Origin: Methanosarcina mazei S-6
GTDB taxonomy: Archaea; Halobacteriota; Methanosarcinia; Methanosarcinales; Methanosarcinaceae
Assembly (NCBI RefSeq): GCF_000970205.1
Contig: NZ_CP009512.1
Span: 3,472,001-3,536,000, forward strand
Length of the DNA stretch: 64,000 bases
Direction of reading: 5' to 3'
The translations under genes were made by a program, and so were the position numbers. Numbering within the stretch: the first letter of the stretch is position 1; the number at the start of each line of letters is the position of its first letter. Positions 17,706 through 26,379 of this stretch are shown in pieces. The notes beneath the pieces were generated by a model that had not been told where the DNA came from, made no database searches, and was given only the letters and a program-made list of their open reading frames with translations.

Positions 17706-18260
17706 TCAGGATTTTCTCGTTGATTCCCTGTCAAAGAAGATGTTTTTCCCTTTAACACTGAGAGGAAGTCCCATTGCAACATCCGCATCAATCATTTTAA
17801 AGTAACAGGCAGCAGCCCCTGCAGAATAAAGGACGCGGTTGTCGATGCAGAGATCTTTTGCCTTTGCAGCAGCAGAGCCCACAGCAATTCCGAGGTCAAC
17901 GTGCTTGATCATGCACTGGGGTCCGAAGAACTCTTTCTGCACCTTTTCCTGTTCAAGCATCTCTTTACAGGTATCAAACCCGCAGGCTCCGCAGTCAAGA
18001 CCGGCTGCTCCCGAGGCTTTCAGGCCAATAAGGACGATTGCATCGGCATCCCTTACGTTCTTTGCATCCCTGATGAGGAACTTAAAGTCTTTAATCCCGC
18101 TCAGCTCTTCCATCCGGTCAGCAAGTTCGGATTTTTCCTCCTGAGAAAAGAGGCAGGTTACGATGTCATCAATTCCTTTGCCTTTCGGGGCTGTACGGGC
18201 TGCAGTCAGTATAATTTTCGCAAGCATTTCGATAGATTCGAGTTCAGGGTTAAGTTTCAT
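17706..18260 (-). CDS. DUF2148 ferredoxin-like protein
   Basis: 184 residues. The signature LDCGACGFDTCKEM near residue 92, with another Cys in GPQCMIKH, marks the DUF2148 family of predicted Fe-S or metal-binding proteins found in methanogens and other anaerobes. No membrane segment or signal peptide is seen, so it is cytoplasmic. Its role is unknown. An IS66-type element sits about 65 bp in front of its start, so its promoter may have been displaced or replaced. Confidence 0.8.
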   Translation of the reverse strand: MKLNPELESIEMLAKIILTAARTAPKGKGIDDIVTCLFSQEEKSELADRMEELSGIKDFKFLIRDAKNVRDADAIVLIGLKASGAAGLDCGACGFDTCKEMLEQEKVQKEFFGPQCMIKHVDLGIAVGSAAAKAKDLCIDNRVLYSAGAAACYFKMIDADVAMGLPLSVKGKNIFFDRESTRKS

Positions 18261-18326
18261 GTAAGAAAAAAACCCCTGCCTGTTTATAAATTAAGTGCTG
18301 AAACTCTGGACAATAAAATAAAAAAG

Positions 18327-19861
18327 GTAACTATTCAGGCAGCCTTTTAAAGGCTACAATTTTTCCTCTTTTCGAGGAAAAATTGGATATAAATTGAATC
18401 CTATTTTGTTTCGTTATCATGCTTACACGTGAAGAGATTCTTGCTTTGTGTGCTTCAAACCCTGAAGTCATTGCTTACATTGTGAGTCTTGAAACTCAAA
18501 TTAAAGAACTTACTGAAAGGTTGATAGCCTTAGAATCTCGTTTAAACCAAAACAGTCGTAACAGCAGTCGCCCTCCTTTCTACTGATTTTTTTGTCAAGG
18601 AGAAACCTAATCCCAAGAGTCTCCGTAAAAAGAGCGGAAAGAAACCTGGAGGTCAAGATGGTCATCCTGGAACAACTCTTGAAATGGTTGATGATCCTGA
18701 GTAGGTAATAGAACATTCTTTGAGTTGCTGCAAAGAATGTGGCCATACTCTTGAGAATGTTGAAGTTGAAGCCTATGAGAAAAGACAGGTCTTTGATATT
18801 CCTCCTGTAAACCTGATTGTTACAGAACACAAAAGCCAGATTAAGACCTGTCCTCACTGTGGAAGAATAAATAAAGCTGTTTTTCCTGAATCAGTAAAAT
18901 ATCCAGTTCAGTATGGTCCAAATATTTTAGCTTCAGCTATTTACTGTAAAAATCACCATTTTATCCCCTATGAAAGAATTTCTGAGTTTTTTGAGGATAT
19001 TATGGGAATAAAAATCTGTCCTGCTACGATAATTAGAGCAGAAAAAGAATGTTTCCAGAATTTAGAGTGTTTTGAAAACATTATTCGAGAGAAATTAATG
19101 ACTTCTTATGTTGTCCATTTTGATGAAACTGGTATGAAAATCGAAGGAAAAAGACACTGGCTTCATGTAGCTTCTAATGACAAATACACCTGTTATTTAC
19201 CTCACTCAAAAAGAGGAGCAGAAGCAATAGACGCTATGGGAATTCTTCCGGAGTTTAAGGGAGTAGCAGTTCACGACGGATGGAAACCTTACAACGTTTA
19301 TGACTGTGATCATGCTCTCTGTAATGCTCATTTACAGAGAGAACTTACTGGAATTGAAGAGAACTATAAACAGCAGTGGGCTAAAGAAATGAATAAATTA
19401 CTCACTGAGATGAAAAAGTATACTGATGAATGTAAGGAGCAAGTCAAAGAACTGGACTTTGAGCAAATTAAAGCATTGGAAGAAAGGTTTGATGCTATAA
19501 TCATGAAAGGGATTGAGGAAAATCCACAATCTCTAAATCCTGAAAAACAAGGAAAACGTGGAAAGAATCCAAAGACAAAAGCAAGGAATCTGTTGGATAG
19601 GTTTATAGAACACAAAGAAAAGATCCTGAGATTCCTGAAAGATTTGAAAGTTCCGTTTGAGAATAATCAGGCAGAAAGAGATATCAGGATGATGAAACTA
19701 CAGCAAAAGATATCAGGAACTTTCAGAACAACACAAGGAGCGCAAGCTTTCTGCAGAATGAGAGCTTACATCTCTACAATTAGAAAGAACGGATTACTTG
19801 TTTTGGAGGGTATTATAGCGGCGCTCAAGGGAGCGCCGTTAACTATAACCTGAATAGTTAC
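18327..19861 (+). mobile_element. IS66-type insertion sequence
   Basis: 1535 bp with perfect 13-bp terminal inverted repeats GTAACTATTCAGG (18327-18339) and CCTGAATAGTTAC (19849-19861). The 8-bp target duplication TAAAAAAG is exact on both sides (18319-18326 and 19862-19869), which is the IS66-family length. Only a TnpC-like transposase is present, without tnpA/tnpB helper genes, as in the short ISBst12-like subgroup. Two hairpins precede the gene (AGCCTTTTAAAGGCT, and a longer one around 18358-18384). The perfect TSD implies a recent insertion. Confidence 0.95.
18419..19853 (+). pseudogene. IS66 transposase with frameshift and in-frame UAG
   Basis: The protein would be about 478 residues. 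The N-terminal part starts at ATG 18419 (coiled-coil LETQIKELTERLIALESRL, then NQNSRNSSRPP) and runs into TGA at 18584 because of one extra T in the CCTTTCTAC stretch near 18577. The rest (KEKPNPKSLRKKSGKKPGG onward) continues in the next frame, but a TAG at 18702-18704 interrupts DDPE-*-VIEHS where the family has Gln (CAG to TAG). From 18705 the frame is intact to 19853: zinc-like cysteines CCKECGH and CPHCGR, the DDE core (VVHFDETGMKIEG, VAVHDGWKPY, FENNQAERDIRMMK). In Methanosarcina UAG can be read as pyrrolysine, so only the frameshift is certainly disabling. Confidence 0.9.
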
Positions 19862-20040
19862 TAAAAAAGTTCTGCGAAGCAATAGAACCTTTACATAAGA
19901 GCTGAATAAGAGGTCATCTGAAAGAGTAAATGATATATAAAGATAACGATATTTATTTATAGTAGTAGTCTAAAAAATAGAGAGATAGATATCGTAATAC
20001 AAACTTGTTCCAGAAAATGCTCTTGAAAAGGTGACCGAAA

Positions 20041-20379
20041 ATGGATTCAGATGAAAGTGAAAGAATAAAAAAAGAATGGCTCGAGAGGATGAAACGTGAA
20101 GGAAAGCTGACGCGAAACCCCACGGAAGACCATAAGTTCGGACTCAAGGTTCTTCAGAACACCACAAGAAGAGAGATCCTTATTTCGCTTGGAAGTGAGA
20201 GAAAATCCTTTGAGGAAATAAAAGAAAAATTTAACCTGAACGACTCCATGGCAAATTTCCACCTTAATATGCTGGAAGATGCACTTTATATCGAAAAAGT
20301 GGAAGAAGAAGGCAAGACATTCTATATCCCAACCCCTCGCGGAGAAGGTTATGTTGAGAATGTGGAAATGAAGAAGTAA
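20041..20379 (+). CDS. Winged-helix (ArsR-like) transcriptional regulator
   Basis: 112 residues. Residues ~37-100 form a winged helix: LQNTTRREILISLGSE (helix 1), KSFEEIKEKFNLNDSMANFHLNMLEDA (recognition helix pair) and KTFYIPTPRGEGYV (wing). The N-terminal 30 residues are highly charged. No cysteine metal site is visible, so the signal is not a thiol-bound metal of the classical ArsR type. It diverges from nothing close by: the next gene (SepCysS) converges on it. The target is unknown. Confidence 0.75.
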   Translation: MDSDESERIKKEWLERMKREGKLTRNPTEDHKFGLKVLQNTTRREILISLGSERKSFEEIKEKFNLNDSMANFHLNMLEDALYIEKVEEEGKTFYIPTPRGEGYVENVEMKK

Positions 20380-20477
20380 GATGACCGGTGATGCAGTAAA
20401 AAGCAGCCTGAGCCAAAAAATATAGAAGCCCCGGAATTTAAAATTCAACTGAGAAATAACCGGGAATCAAAAAATAA

Positions 20478-20541
20478 TTTACTGAAAGAAGGAGGCAATC
20501 CTTCATAATTACTGAAAGAGGAAGGAAAACCTCCATAAAAG
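20478..20541. repeat. Two-copy hairpin repeat
   Basis: Two adjacent ~30-bp imperfect copies of TACTGAAAGA(A)GGAGG...CCTTCATAA, each able to form a short hairpin (AAGGAGGCAATCCTT; GGAGG-like arm against CCTCC). It lies between the convergent stops of the regulator and SepCysS, so bidirectional termination is possible. Confidence 0.45.
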
Positions 20542-20544
20542 ACA

Positions 20545-21705
<1,161 letters not shown>

Positions 21706-22009
21706 TTATTATACCTCATGTAAGAACTGTAATTCCTATTTAAAGCATGATTTTAACCTGAAATTTAGGATTACTCACTGAATAGCCCGATGTTAATTAT
21801 AAATCAAATTGCTTAAGGCTCTGCGGTTCAATGATATGCAGAGAACTCATAAAAAAGTATTCCAGAAATAGTATAAACAATTCTAAAAAGACATCCCACC
21901 GTATAAAGTGGACGAATGATCTTTGAGTGATCTTTATTTCTCTAATGTTTCCTGCTGAAAGAAAGAAATGGGCAAAACGCCTTAAAAAGACGTCCTGCGA
22001 TCTTCAGTT
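21706..22009. other. Intergenic, 304 bp
   Basis: AT-rich, with no gene or clear RNA structure. It should contain the promoter of the SepCysS gene and the 3' end of the rpoL transcript. Confidence 0.4.
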
Positions 22010-22288
22010 TCAAGCATTTGCTGCTTTGCTGAAGACATCGATAAATTCGTCGCATTCAGAAACAATGATTGCTACCACGTCCTTTAAAACCAGAATAGGA
22101 TCCGCACCATCGGTTTTAATATAAAGGACAGGGTCACTGATGCTCACATATTTCATATCGTAAAAAGCCGTTACAACCCTTTCATCTTTAATCAGGAGGT
22201 CCTTAAGAAGATTAAGAAGGGTATGAGTTTCGCCTCTAAGCTCGACTTCAAGCTCATTATTTGTTTTGTTAAGAATGTTCAGTTCCAC
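22010..22288 (-). CDS. rpoL: RNA polymerase subunit L (Rpb11-like)
   Basis: 92 residues, the normal size. RpoL pairs with RpoD (Rpb3-like) to nucleate assembly of archaeal RNA polymerase, like the bacterial alpha dimer. The N terminus MELNILNKTNNELEVELRGETHT followed by LLNLLKDLLIKDERV is the typical start of the Rpb11 dimerisation fold. It is the last gene of a minus-strand series with csl4 upstream, a neighbourhood that is common in archaea. A 19-bp tandem repeat separates it from csl4. Confidence 0.92.
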   Translation of the reverse strand: MELNILNKTNNELEVELRGETHTLLNLLKDLLIKDERVVTAFYDMKYVSISDPVLYIKTDGADPILVLKDVVAIIVSECDEFIDVFSKAANA

Positions 22289-22333
22289 TGGTGACCACCT
22301 GTAAATGGTGAATTTAACCGGTCATAATAAATA

Positions 22334-22418
22334 TGCCGTAAAATCTTTAACCTGCCGTAAAATCTTTAACCTGCCGTAAAATCTTTAACCTGCCGTAAAA
22401 TCTTTAACCTGCCGTAAA
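22334..22418. repeat. 19-bp tandem repeat between csl4 and rpoL
   Basis: Four perfect units of TGCCGTAAAATCTTTAACC (22334, 22353, 22372, 22391) and a partial fifth at 22410. It lies in the short gap between two genes that are likely co-transcribed. Confidence 0.95.
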
Positions 22419-22443
22419 TCCCTGAAGTAAGAGGAAGAGGAAA

Positions 22444-23394
22444 TTACCTGATCCCTTTCCCATACTCAGTTGAGATCTTGCGGGTTTCAGTCATATTGCA
22501 GACCGGGCATTTAAGCTTTTTCCCTTCCAGCACAAGTTCTCCTTTGCAGTTTGAACAGTAAGCTTTTACAACTCCAAGAGAATCTTCAGCTGTAGTAAGG
22601 CGCATTCTTTCAACGTCAACTACCTTTGCTCTTACTATGTCAGAAGGCCTGAACTCATCTGCCAGCCTCTTCACATAGGAATCTCTCACACTGGAGACAT
22701 GAATATCTCCGGTCCTTACACTAACGATTTCCCTGTTTTCTTTCCCTTCAATTCCTGCGACTTCCACCATTGCCCCGGACTCACGGACGTCAGATATCCG
22801 CCCGTACACGACATCTCCTACTTTGAGGATATTTGGAGTAATTGTGTTTGGCTTTACCGAGACCACTCTGGCTTTTCTGTCAATGAGCACATTACCCGTA
22901 GCAGTGGAATAGATGTCTCCTGCAATTACTGCAGTTCCATTGCCCGATTTGAACTCTTCTGTAGTTCCGACAAGTTCTCCAGGAAGTACAAAGCCTCCTT
23001 TTTCGAGATCTTCTTCAGATACAACGGCTTCTGCGGTAGGGGGCCTGAAACCCGGAGTTTCCTTTCTATCTCTGGGACCTTTCTTGGAATATGGGAATTT
23101 TCTCTTTTTATCAGGGCTGCCTTTGAACTGGTCCCTTGACTGGTCTCTGAATTGCCCTCTGGACTGGTCTCTGGGCTGAGACTTATACTGAGCTCGGGGC
23201 TGACCTTTAAACTGGTCTCTTGACTGCTCCCTGGGCTGGCTTTTAAATTGAGTCCTGGGCTGATCCTTTTGCTGACCCTTAAATTGATCCCTGCTTTCTT
23301 CATTTGAAGGAGCCGATTTCTCAGCTCCGTTCTTTCCTTCACCAGGACCTGTTAATTTTTTCCTGGTAGTCTTATTTTTTCGAATTCTAATCAT
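22444..23394 (-). CDS. csl4: Exosome subunit Csl4 with long disordered N terminus
   Basis: 316 residues. The C-terminal ~185 residues are a standard Csl4: an N-terminal beta domain (GFVLPGELVGTTEEF), an S1 RNA-binding domain (VGDVVYGRISDVRESGAMVEVAG) and a zinc ribbon (CSNCKGEL...CPVCN). Csl4 caps the archaeal RNA exosome and recruits substrates and DnaG. Unusually, residues ~30-95 form a Gln/Arg/Ser/Asp-rich tract with repeated blocks such as SRDQFKGQ, KSQPRDQSRG and RDQSRDQFKG, followed by a basic linker. This region is absent from compact family members of about 180-200 residues and is probably disordered and RNA-binding. The RNA polymerase gene rpoL follows. Confidence 0.93.
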   Translation of the reverse strand: MIRIRKNKTTRKKLTGPGEGKNGAEKSAPSNEESRDQFKGQQKDQPRTQFKSQPREQSRDQFKGQPRAQYKSQPRDQSRGQFRDQSRDQFKGSPDKKRKFPYSKKGPRDRKETPGFRPPTAEAVVSEEDLEKGGFVLPGELVGTTEEFKSGNGTAVIAGDIYSTATGNVLIDRKARVVSVKPNTITPNILKVGDVVYGRISDVRESGAMVEVAGIEGKENREIVSVRTGDIHVSSVRDSYVKRLADEFRPSDIVRAKVVDVERMRLTTAEDSLGVVKAYCSNCKGELVLEGKKLKCPVCNMTETRKISTEYGKGIR

Positions 23395-23696
23395 GATCCC
23401 TCATTCGAATTATCGCTATTAATAATATAGATAATCGTTGTAACAATTTTTATAGCCTTTGTGGGACTGCTGGCGGAAAGCCGGATGTCGGTCACGATTG
23501 CTCACAAAAAGCATATCTGAAGTCATCAGTCCCGATTATACAATGTTAATGTGGATTTATTTATGGTATTATGGATTTATTCTCTATCTTATGATCTTTT
23601 CTTTGTTCAATAAGCTTATTAATTCCGCCTTTCAGAATGAAGCACAAAGAGATAAGCTGTAAAACATGACGCCTTAAAAGGTTCCCTGAATACAGG
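23395..23696. other. Intergenic, 302 bp
   Basis: AT-rich with no recognisable gene; TATA-like tracts at 23410-23440 can serve csl4 on the minus strand. The rest looks like the 3' region of the methyltransferase transcript. Confidence 0.4.
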
Positions 23697-24290
23697 TCAG
23701 GCATGAACAGCAATTCTGTAAATCTCTACCTCAATAACCTCTCTTTCTTTTTGATGAAAGTCAAAAGTCCTCTTTATAGGGAACTTCGCAACGTACGAAT
23801 GTGTAATGACCGCAGGCTTAATGAACTTTTGGATAAAAGCAAGGCTTCCGCGGTTGTGGATGGAGTATATTACTTCACTTGTTCTTAATGCTGACGAAAG
23901 AAAGGGTCTGTCCCTTCCCTTAACTCTTGCCCCAAAAGGAGGGTTCATAATTGTGGTTTTTACCCGTTCCGAGACTTCAGAGATATCGGAACAGATAAAT
24001 TCAACGTCCACTCCGATTTTTTCAGCATTTTTTCTTGCAAGCTCAAGAGCTTTTGGGTCAGTATCATACCCCACAACTTTCCTTGCTCCCAGAACCTTTG
24101 CCCCTATTGCGAGGATTCCCGTACCGCAGCCCAGGTCATGGACTGAATCATCAAGGTCTCCCTGCATGTAAGCGAAATGAAGAACTTCAGCAGCAAGGAG
24201 AGAAGGTGTCTGATACTGTTCCAGTTCAAGTTCAGGATCGGAAAAGCCTTCAATTTCCTCAAGCAGCATTTCAAGTTTTCTCTGTTTCAT
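23697..24290 (-). CDS. METTL5-like RNA N6-adenine methyltransferase
   Basis: 197 residues. A SAM-dependent Rossmann methyltransferase: motif I VHDLGCGTGILAIGA, acidic motif II VGYDTDPKAL, and the catalytic NPPFG motif (IMNPPFGARVKG) of N6-adenine methyltransferases. The overall pattern, including EQYQTPSLLAAEVLHFAY, matches the archaeal/eukaryal METTL5 group, whose eukaryal member methylates small-subunit rRNA. Its place beside csl4, dph2 and rpoL fits a translation/RNA role. The target adenine is inferred only from family. Confidence 0.88.
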   Translation of the reverse strand: MKQRKLEMLLEEIEGFSDPELELEQYQTPSLLAAEVLHFAYMQGDLDDSVHDLGCGTGILAIGAKVLGARKVVGYDTDPKALELARKNAEKIGVDVEFICSDISEVSERVKTTIMNPPFGARVKGRDRPFLSSALRTSEVIYSIHNRGSLAFIQKFIKPAVITHSYVAKFPIKRTFDFHQKEREVIEVEIYRIAVHA

Positions 24291-24373
24291 ATCCTTTGTC
24301 TTTTAGTATTATTAGATTTAATTTTAGAATTGCTCGACCACGAATGTATGATTATGCAGCCATTTACTCCCAA

Positions 24374-25381
24374 TCATACAGGTTCTTCAGTGATTTCGTC
24401 CAGCACAAGCTTTTCCCATTCGCGTTCCCCAAGCACTATTTCAAACTCCTGGGGTGTCAGCATAGGGGCAGGAAAACGTCCCACTTCATCAATAGCAAGC
24501 CTCGGGCAGGCTGTATTTACGAAAGCGTCTACTTTGAACTGGAGCAGCTGGTCCGGAGTTACGAGGTCGATCAGTATAAGGTGTGACTCTTTTCCATGCT
24601 TCTTTGCAAGTTCCTTTAAGGAAGAAGCAAGCTCCATCCTCTTCTGCCCGTTTTTGCTTGAGACAATAATCCCGAAGACCTGTGCATCCAGGGACTTTGC
24701 GATTACCGCACTCCTCTGGCGCAGAATCCTTGAAGGGTCAACCTCGCGGACCTCTCCGGAAAAAGGATCGGCTGCAAGGACACGTTTCTTTGTGGAAAGA
24801 GCTACCCCCAGGGGGTGGAAATCTCCGCTTCCGATATAGAGGTACTCGTCACAGTCTTCATCCCGGGCTGCAGAGAAATTGCAGCCGAGAACCTGTCCAG
24901 CATAAGCAATTCTGGAGTCACCACGCCCGATTACGCAGGTCTTTCCCATTCTCTCCAGCACGCCACATACATCAGGAAGTTTATGGACGTGCTGAACAGT
25001 AGTGATCAGCCCTATTTTTTGCCCTTTAAGCTCAGGGACAGCCTTTTCAATAACATGCAGGACGTCCACCGAAGACCGGGTTTCGATAAAATAGACTTTA
25101 TTCGAGAGCCTGATGTCTTCCAGTTCAGCATGCCCGAAATGGAAAAGTATGTCAACGTGGTCGAGGAGAGTCCTGTCCAGGTCACATGCTCCGAAACACG
25201 GGTCCCCCGAGATAATAATTTCAGCTCCGGTAGCTTTTTCGACCTTCTTTGCCAGCTCCGGACCCTTACGTTTTAACCCTTCAGGAAACTGAAAGCCCAC
25301 AAGCTTTGCTCTGGTATCCTTTATTACGCTGATTATGTAATCAGGCCTGAGGTCGAATGCTTCACTGATTCCCAAAGACAT
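24374..25381 (-). CDS. dph2: Diphthamide synthase Dph2 (radical SAM-like 3-amino-3-carboxypropyl transferase)
   Basis: 335 residues from the ATG at 25381 ([13 protein letters not shown]). Dph2 transfers the aminocarboxypropyl group of SAM to the histidine of elongation factor 2, the first step of diphthamide formation. The three cluster-binding cysteines lie in [19 protein letters not shown] and [11 protein letters not shown], one per domain. A longer frame from 25438 adds 19 residues that overlap hpt and lack family likeness; the inner ATG has GGTGTGGAG upstream, so I prefer it. The start overlaps the end of hpt by 20 bp, which indicates an operon. Confidence 0.94.
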   Translation of the reverse strand: MSLGISEAFDLRPDYIISVIKDTRAKLVGFQFPEGLKRKGPELAKKVEKATGAEIIISGDPCFGACDLDRTLLDHVDILFHFGHAELEDIRLSNKVYFIETRSSVDVLHVIEKAVPELKGQKIGLITTVQHVHKLPDVCGVLERMGKTCVIGRGDSRIAYAGQVLGCNFSAARDEDCDEYLYIGSGDFHPLGVALSTKKRVLAADPFSGEVREVDPSRILRQRSAVIAKSLDAQVFGIIVSSKNGQKRMELASSLKELAKKHGKESHLILIDLVTPDQLLQFKVDAFVNTACPRLAIDEVGRFPAPMLTPQEFEIVLGEREWEKLVLDEITEEPV

Positions 25382-25931
25382 CCTTAATCTCCACACCTTT
25401 CTCGCCCACATCAATTGTGACGAGAATCTTGGGTTCAACTCCGAGCTCCCTCAGTTTCAGGTAACCATCGCCGCGTCCAATGACGGAAATCACATCCATT
25501 ACCTCTACACCTATTGTCTGCAGCGCTTTTACAAGGGCAAGGAGCGTACCTCCTGTACTGATAACGTCATCGACAATAATTATTCTGTCCCCTTTTTTTA
25601 GCCCGTTTATGTAGAGGACGCCCTTCGAATACCCTGTGCTCTGGGAGAGTTCAACTTCCCCTTCAAGGAAATAAGGCCGCTTCCGGACAATGGTAAGAGG
25701 AATCCCGGTTTTCAGGGAGAGCGCATTTGCAACCGGAATGCCCATAGCTTCCACGGTCAGGATAGTGTCAACGTTCATATCTGCGATCTCTGAGATGTAA
25801 TCGGAAATCTCTTCTACCAGGTGAGGGTCGATGGAAGGTACCCCATCAGAAATAGGATGGATAAAATAGTTATACTCCCCTCGCTTGATTATAGGGGACC
25901 TGATCAGTGAATCTTTCAGTCTTTCAAGCAT
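25362..25931 (-). CDS. hpt: Hypoxanthine/guanine phosphoribosyltransferase
   Basis: 189 residues, the archaeal PurR/APRT-like HGPRTase size. It salvages hypoxanthine or guanine with PRPP. The PRPP-binding motif is [17 protein letters not shown] near residue 118. The N-terminal [15 protein letters not shown] and the [13 protein letters not shown] segments match the archaeal Hpt group found in methanogens. The family also resembles adenine phosphoribosyltransferases, so base specificity is inferred. It is the first gene of the minus-strand series leading to dph2. Confidence 0.9.
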   Translation of the reverse strand: MLERLKDSLIRSPIIKRGEYNYFIHPISDGVPSIDPHLVEEISDYISEIADMNVDTILTVEAMGIPVANALSLKTGIPLTIVRKRPYFLEGEVELSQSTGYSKGVLYINGLKKGDRIIIVDDVISTGGTLLALVKALQTIGVEVMDVISVIGRGDGYLKLRELGVEPKILVTIDVGEKGVEIKDVFGNQ

Positions 25932-26379
25932 GGTTTTAACCTTTCTGGCTGTCTCAATATTCCGGGAAGTAAAAAATCCTGAAATTAAGCCTGCTCCTTT
26001 TAATACCGTTTCCCGAAGCTAGGAATATAAATATACATAAGCGCACGAACATGCTGCCGGGAGAGATAAATTGATTCTAAATTGATTCCAAGAAACATCG
26101 AAGTACTTGATATAATTTTGGTCTTCCGATTCCGCCTGTTTAGAATCAGGGTGCAGGAAATATTAGTAAATAGTTAAGTCAGTGTTAATAAATTTAAGGA
26201 CGCTCAGATAAAAAATATAAAGACACTCAGATAAAAGATATAAAAATGGCAGAAAGTAAAAAATAAAGTCTGAAATAAAATTGAGAAAGAAAAACACAGG
26301 AAAGATAAAAAATAAGGTAAAGAGGAATCTACTAAAGATTCCACAAACTTTTTCACGCTATCCCAGGCTTGTATTTTGC
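25932..26379. other. Intergenic, 448 bp
   Basis: No gene seen. It holds the hpt promoter region (TATA-like GAATATAAATATACAT near 26020-26036 on the plus strand reading) and a short repeated motif CACTCAGATAAAA(A/G)ATATAAA near 26200-26245. Confidence 0.4.

Noticed and set aside
18419-19853. Intact pyrrolysine-containing transposase
   Set aside because: The UAG could be read through, but the separate one-base frameshift near 18577 means this copy cannot make the full protein by normal decoding.
22334-22418. CRISPR array
   Set aside because: Units are directly adjacent without spacers; the same holds for all other tandem repeats in the window.
22699-23139. Plus-strand ORF opposite csl4
   Set aside because: Shadow of the conserved Csl4 frame, with no independent family signal.
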